Positions 45,351-54,642 of a stretch of DNA of 54,642 nucleotides are shown piece after piece. The position numbers were made by a program, and so were the translations under genes. The notes under the pieces were generated by a model. The model had not been told where the DNA came from and did no database searches. It saw only the letters and a program-made list of their open reading frames with translations. The stretch is from positions 1 to 54,642 of the forward strand of contig NZ_SMKO01000045.1 of NCBI RefSeq assembly GCF_004348685.1. Direction: 5' to 3'. This DNA comes from Nonomuraea deserti (GTDB lineage: Bacteria > Actinomycetota > Actinomycetes > Streptosporangiales > Streptosporangiaceae). The stretch's first letter is position 1. The number at the start of each line of letters is the position of its first letter.

Positions 45351-47705
45351 TCAGTTGACCGGCGGGTAGGCGTTGGCCAGCAGCTCGCGGAACTGCGCCG
45401 AGAACCACTGGCCCGAGATCGGCGCGTTCGCCAGCGCGCCCGTCAGGTTGTTGCCGTTGAGGTCGTTGCCGCGGTAGGTCGGGTCGCACATCCGGTCGAA
45501 CCGCTTGCCCTCGTCGTTGTCGATCTCCTCGCTGGAGCCGTCGGACTCGCCAGGAGGCTTGACCCAGACATAGGCGTCCAGGCCGCTCGCCGGGCTGGCG
45601 GTCGGCCGCTCGCCCATGCCGGCGCCGCTCTGGTTGCACCAGTTGCCGGCGTGGATGCGCCGGTCGACCCGCGACTCGTCGACGAACTGGTTGACGTCGG
45701 TCGCGGAGCTCGGGCCGCCCGGACGGTCGGAGCCGCCCCAGCCGTTGCGCGAGGTGTCGATCAGCATGCCGAGACCGCTCCTGAATCCCTTGGCGATCAG
45801 GCGGTCGCGCAGGTCGCGGGCGAAGGTGAGCTCGTCGATGTAGTAGTTCCAGTCCACCCAGTCCGACTGGCGGACGGAGGTGCCGTTCACGGTCGTGTTG
45901 ATGGTGAAGTGGGGTTCCGTGGTGATCGAGTAGTTGGCGGTGTTGACGATGAAGCCGTCCACGCTGTCCACGCCGGCCTGGGTGCCGGCGACGGTCTCGT
46001 AGAACAGGTCGACCGCGGGCTGGAAGTTCGAGTCCCAGCCCAGCCAGGCGTGGTGGGCGGCGTCGACGTAGGTGTAGACGTTGGAGATGGCGTGCAGCTG
46101 GTCGAGCGCGTAGCGGACGCCGTCGCGATAGCCGCCGGGACCGTTCGCCTCGCGGCAGTCCTCGAAGCTGTCGATGTTGGTGACCAGGTTCGGCAGCGAG
46201 TCGGGCTCGATGATCGTGACGATGCGCAGGTTGGCGTACTGCGGGTCGTCGAGGATGTCGGCGATCGGGTTGATGTACTCGTTCTTGTAGCGGTTGAACC
46301 CGTCCTCCGAGATGCGCAACTCGCCGTTGGAGGCCAGCGCCGAGCAGTCGCGGTTGGGCAGGTTGTAGATGACGACCTGGATGGTCAGCGGCGCGGAGCC
46401 GTTGGCGGCGTCCTGGCTGACGGCCTCGTCGAGGTGCTCGCGCAGGCTCATGGCGCTCGCGGAGCCGCCGATGGCGGCGATCCTGTCCATCCACACGGCG
46501 GTCGAGACGTCGGCCACCGCGGATCCGCCGGGCTCGGCCGCGGCCTTGGCCGACCAGTTGGGGTTCACGTAGCCGGTGGCGCCGGCGTACGGGTTCTCGA
46601 CGTGCGGGCCGGGGTTGGTGCCGCCGTCGTCGTCGGCCTCGGTGGCGGTGACCGTCCTGGAGGTCAGGCCGGTGGAGGCGACGGTGAAGGTGCGGGTGCC
46701 GTTGGCGGTGTCGGAGTCCTGGGCCGCGGCCAGGGTCACGGTCTGCGGGGTGTTCCAGTTCGAGGTGGTGAACGTGCGGCTGGCGCCGGAGGAGACGGTC
46801 AGGTCGGCGTCGCCGCTGCCCGCCGTCGAGGTGACGGTCACGCTCGACGAGGGCTGCTCGGCCAGGCGCACCGTGTACGTGCCGCTGGAGCCCTCGGGTA
46901 CGGTCACCGACGTCGGCGAGACGATGATCGACTGCTCCGTGGCGGCGTCGTCGTCGACCTCGGTCGCGGTGACCGTGGCGCCGGTGACGCCGGTGCCGGT
47001 GACGCTGAAGGACGCCGTGCCCGCCGCGGTGTCGCTGTCCTGGGCGGCGGCCAGGGTCACGGTCTGTGGCGTGTCCCAGTTGGACGGGGTGAAGGTCAGC
47101 GAGCCGCCCGAGCTCACGGTCAGGTCGGCGTCACCGTTGGTGCGGGTGGTGGTGACGGTCACGTTGGAGGTGGGCGCCGCGGAGAGCCGGGCCGTGAACG
47201 TGGCCGTGCCGCCCTCGTCCACGGCGACCGCGCTGGACGAGGTGACCACCGACGGGTTGGCCGGGGTCGTGTCGCCGCAGGTGGTGCCGTTGACGCTGAA
47301 CGACGTCGGGTCGGGGTTGCTGCCCGACCAGGTGCCGTTGTAGCCGACGGAGATGGACGCGCCGCTGGCCAGGCTGCCGTTGTAGGACATGTTGGTGCCG
47401 GTGACGCGGGTGCCCGACTGGCTCCAGCTGGCACCCCAGCCGCTCGGGGTGTACTTCTGGCCCGTGGTCGGGTAGTCGAAGGCCAGCGTCCACGAGCTGA
47501 GCGCGTCGCCGGTGTTCTTCAACGTGATGTTCGCGGTGAAACCGCCCTGACCTGGGCTGCTCGTCCACGAATTGGCGGAGTAGGTCACGTCGCAGGCGAC
47601 CGCGGCGCTCGCGGCCGTGCTCTGGCCGACGACGAGTCCTAAGGCCGCGGCGCTCACGGCGGTCATGGTCACGGCCCATTTGCGGAGGCCGCGTTGGAGT
47701 CTCAC
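45351..47705 (-). CDS. Secreted GH6 cellulase (cellobiohydrolase-type) with CBM2 and Calx-beta-like linkers
   Basis: 784 aa. Signal peptide (residues 1-35), CBM2 (about 36-143, Cys 38...143), two tandem Calx-beta-like modules (about 151-255 and 258-360), and a C-terminal GH6 domain. GH6 signature IIEPDSLPNLVT with the acidic Asp, DAAHHAWLGW and DTSRNGWGG are present; the loop-rich end resembles exo-acting Cel6B. It hydrolyses cellulose from the non-reducing end by inversion. GTG start at 47705 with GGAG 10 bp upstream. CelR-type operator lies 28 bp upstream (47733). Expected to be induced by cellobiose-type signals. Confidence 0.93.
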   Translation of the reverse strand: MRLQRGLRKWAVTMTAVSAAALGLVVGQSTAASAAVACDVTYSANSWTSSPGQGGFTANITLKNTGDALSSWTLAFDYPTTGQKYTPSGWGASWSQSGTRVTGTNMSYNGSLASGASISVGYNGTWSGSNPDPTSFSVNGTTCGDTTPANPSVVTSSSAVAVDEGGTATFTARLSAAPTSNVTVTTTRTNGDADLTVSSGGSLTFTPSNWDTPQTVTLAAAQDSDTAAGTASFSVTGTGVTGATVTATEVDDDAATEQSIIVSPTSVTVPEGSSGTYTVRLAEQPSSSVTVTSTAGSGDADLTVSSGASRTFTTSNWNTPQTVTLAAAQDSDTANGTRTFTVASTGLTSRTVTATEADDDGGTNPGPHVENPYAGATGYVNPNWSAKAAAEPGGSAVADVSTAVWMDRIAAIGGSASAMSLREHLDEAVSQDAANGSAPLTIQVVIYNLPNRDCSALASNGELRISEDGFNRYKNEYINPIADILDDPQYANLRIVTIIEPDSLPNLVTNIDSFEDCREANGPGGYRDGVRYALDQLHAISNVYTYVDAAHHAWLGWDSNFQPAVDLFYETVAGTQAGVDSVDGFIVNTANYSITTEPHFTINTTVNGTSVRQSDWVDWNYYIDELTFARDLRDRLIAKGFRSGLGMLIDTSRNGWGGSDRPGGPSSATDVNQFVDESRVDRRIHAGNWCNQSGAGMGERPTASPASGLDAYVWVKPPGESDGSSEEIDNDEGKRFDRMCDPTYRGNDLNGNNLTGALANAPISGQWFSAQFRELLANAYPPVN

Positions 47706-47732
47706 GAGCGATCATCTCCAGTGCTAGGTGGC

Positions 47733-47746
47733 TGGGAGCGCTCCCA
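47733..47746. promoter_or_regulatory. CelR-type operator, GH6 side
   Basis: TGGGAGCGCTCCCA, perfect 14-bp palindrome. Identical to the CelR operator known from Thermobifida fusca cellulase genes. Centre 34 bp upstream of the GH6 start. Confidence 0.9.
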
Positions 47747-47833
47747 TGGTGAGCCGGACTCGCAGCCGTGTACAGAGGGCCGCTCCCGCCAACCTCTCCG
47801 CCGCCCCGCATGCTCGCTGAATGCCATCGAACG

Positions 47834-47852
47834 GGGATGAAACTTTCATCCC
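47834..47852. promoter_or_regulatory. 19-bp perfect palindrome between the cellulase genes
   Basis: GGGATGAAACTTTCATCCC, a palindrome with a single central base, lies between the two CelR boxes in the GH6/GH48 intergenic region. It does not match the CelR box, and I cannot name its regulator. Confidence 0.75.
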
Positions 47853-47900
47853 GGGCAGCCTGGTGAGAGGAAACACGGGGGTTACCCGGATGCCATTCCG

Positions 47901-47948
47901 TTGACATACGCCGGGGTGCATCCACAATCCATCGTGGGAGCGCTCCCA
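47901..47948 (+). promoter_or_regulatory. GH48-GH9 promoter with CelR-type operator
   Basis: TTGACA (47901-47906), 16-bp spacer, CACAAT (47923-47928) as -10; the CelR box TGGGAGCGCTCCCA at 47935-47948 covers the expected transcription start. Confidence 0.85.
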
Positions 47949-47973
47949 CACCCCCTACTCCCATGGAGACCCC

Positions 47974-53498
<5,525 letters not shown>

Positions 53499-53588
53499 CC
53501 CCGGGTCGAACCCGTCGGCCCCCGGCTGCGTATGAGGAGGTGAGGCGAAGCAACAAACCTGCCTTGTGACACATCCCGCCCGGATGGG

Positions 53589-53628
53589 ACGGACGCGGCC
53601 CGATACCTCCAGTCGGCGCCGCGTCCGT
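53589..53628 (+). terminator. Terminator hairpin after GH9
   Basis: ACGGACGCGGC (53589-53599) / GCCGCGTCCGT (53618-53628), perfect 11-bp arms, 18-nt loop, 91 bp after the stop. Confidence 0.7.
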
Positions 53629-53634
53629 TCGTGT

Positions 53635-53760
53635 CTGTCACCTGGCCTCTGTCACCGGGCCGCTGTCACCGGGCCGCTGTCACCGGGCCGCTGTCACCTG
53701 GCCGCTGTGACCGGGCCGCTGTGACCGGGCCGCTGTGACCGGGCCGTCGTCACCTGGCCG
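53635..53760. repeat. Nine tandem copies of a 14-bp repeat
   Basis: Unit CTGTCACCGGGCCG, nine copies in 126 bp exactly, with variants (CTGTGACC, CACCTGG, first copy ending CT, last starting TCGT). The last copies overlap the 3' end of the minus-strand gene that stops at 53750. It lies just past the GH9 terminator. Confidence 0.92.
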
Positions 53761-54271
53761 GGGTTGCCTGCGCGAAGCGCTGCTTGGCCGCCTCGATGGC
53801 GGCGTCGTCCGAGAAGCCGGCGAACGCCTCCTCGTGATATCGCGGGGGGATGAGCCGCCTGACCCGCTCCGGGTAACCCGCGCCCGCCTCCGGCACCTTG
53901 ATCAGCGGTGGGATGCCGAGGCGTACGGCGATGGGCCCCGAGGCGCGCACGGAGACCGGCCATTCGCTGCTCTCGCCGGTGATGGCGCACAGGTGGCGGG
54001 CGTAGACCCACTTCACCTCGACGAGGGAGGACGCGTCGGCCGGTTCGGTCCCGAACGGCTCCACGGCGCACACGACGTCCGACTCGAAGTGGTGGCCGTG
54101 TGCGTGGTGCTCGCCGGTCGATGCCCGTTCCAGGATCATGGTCACCTGGGCGGCGAGCTCTTCGTTCAGCTGGGCGGAGGGCTGCCTGCCCGCGAAGAAC
54201 ATCACCCCGGCCAGGGTCAGGCCGGCCAGGGTGACGATCGCCGCGACAAGCCCGCGACGCGTTCTGATCAC
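53750..54271 (-). CDS. Membrane-anchored hypothetical protein
   Basis: 173 aa. N-terminal signal-anchor (GLVAAIVTLAGLTLAGVMFF, about 8-27), then a short extracytoplasmic domain with HHAHGHHFESD and two Cys (VCAVEPFG, ARHLCAITG). No known family recognised. The GTG start overlaps the stop of the upstream CBM2 gene (GTGA), so it is translationally coupled to that secreted cellulase-type protein. The 3' end reaches the 14-bp tandem array. Confidence 0.7.
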   Translation of the reverse strand: MIRTRRGLVAAIVTLAGLTLAGVMFFAGRQPSAQLNEELAAQVTMILERASTGEHHAHGHHFESDVVCAVEPFGTEPADASSLVEVKWVYARHLCAITGESSEWPVSVRASGPIAVRLGIPPLIKVPEAGAGYPERVRRLIPPRYHEEAFAGFSDDAAIEAAKQRFAQATPAR

Positions 54272-54642
54272 GGGCTGGTGCAGGTCAAGGTGGGTGCCGG
54301 GTTGGGGATCGAGCCGGTCGCGTTGAATCCGAACGAGGTGGTCGCGTTCGGCGCGAGCTGGCCGTTGTAGGTGGCGTTCTTGACACTCACGTTGGGCGGT
54401 TGCCCGGACAGGACGCCGTTCCAGGGTGTGCCGTCGAAGGCCTGCCCGCCGCCGTAGGTCCAGGAGACCGTCCAGCCGTTCAGCGCGCTGTCGCCGGTGT
54501 TGCGCACGGTCACCTCACCCTGGAAGTGGCCGGCCCAGCCGTTGTCGGTGGCCTTCCACGTCGCGGTGCAGCCGCTGTCGCCGGGCGGCGGGTCGGTCGG
54601 CGTGACCGTGGGGTCGGGGTCGGGGTCGGGCGTGCCGCCGCC
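54268..54642 (-). CDS. C-terminal CBM2 of a secreted protein (partial)
   Basis: Open to the window edge; only the last 124 residues are seen. A Pro/Asp/Thr-rich linker (PDPDPDPTVTPTDPPPGDSG) is followed by a CBM2: CTATWKATDNGWAGHFQGE, TVRNTGDSALNGWTVSWTY, WNGVLSGQ, ending CTSP. It is a polysaccharide-binding module, probably of another cellulase or xylanase starting outside the window. Different linker style from the Calx-beta linkers of the GH6/GH48 pair. It overlaps the next gene. Confidence 0.88.
   Translation of the reverse strand, partial: GGGTPDPDPDPTVTPTDPPPGDSGCTATWKATDNGWAGHFQGEVTVRNTGDSALNGWTVSWTYGGGQAFDGTPWNGVLSGQPPNVSVKNATYNGQLAPNATTSFGFNATGSIPNPAPTLTCTSP

Noticed and set aside
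53635..53760. Possible CRISPR array
   Set aside because: Units are 14 bp with no unique spacers; it is a simple tandem repeat.

Overview
This is a high-GC actinobacterial chromosome segment. GTG starts, ATGA/GTGA start-stop overlaps, a FilP-like coiled-coil protein, a SARP regulator, a geosmin synthase, encapsulin-type shell proteins and CelR-type cellulase operators all point to a mycelial actinomycete. My best guess is Streptosporangiales (Nonomuraea/Streptosporangium/Thermobifida-like); this is inferred from gene content only.

Layout. 1-106 holds the 3' end of a transposase-like gene. 180-3514 (minus) carries disA, radA, a thioredoxin and a MerR regulator with a classic MerR promoter/operator. 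3582-7885 has a serine hydrolase, two methyltransferases, a TIM-barrel isomerase and a TetR regulator. 8024-10126 is a membrane Fe-S oxidoreductase (EtfD-like). 10273-12491 has a transferase-like protein, a GT4 glycosyltransferase and a CsoR regulator. 12649-17438 has small and hypothetical genes, a secreted lipoprotein, a gamma-carbonic-anhydrase-like protein and the FilP-like protein. 17561-22594 has a HutC-type GntR regulator, VanZ, and a semialdehyde dehydrogenase/hydratase/kynureninase operon for part of tryptophan-kynurenine catabolism. 22587-31583 has YjbR, DUF2293, an FKBP-like lipoprotein, an M23 peptidase with a SapA-like tail, a large SARP regulator, a decayed acetyltransferase, a NERD-pseudokinase, and a DJ-1/MarR pair with an operator. 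32557-34260 has two paralogous small secreted proteins (rodlin-like) flanking an NlpC/P60 hydrolase.

The most interesting system is at 34983-42010 (minus): polyprenyl diphosphate synthase, IspH, two different Family 2B encapsulin shell proteins with cyclic-nucleotide-binding-like domains, and a two-domain geosmin synthase. The five genes lie in one tight operon. It reads as a dedicated terpenoid module: isoprenoid precursor supply, prenyl chain elongation, a possible two-component protein nanocompartment, and a terpene cyclase as candidate cargo.

42244-45248 has an SDR, an RsbW-like ATPase, a FolP2-like DHPS homolog and DUF1992. The right end (45351-54642) is a cellulase locus: GH6 diverges from GH48-GH9, each side with a perfect 14-bp CelR-type operator, plus an unexplained 19-bp perfect palindrome between them. 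Next come a 9-copy 14-bp tandem repeat, a membrane-anchored hypothetical, and the 3' end of another CBM2 protein cut by the window edge.

All family calls come from reading motifs by eye; no database search was run.
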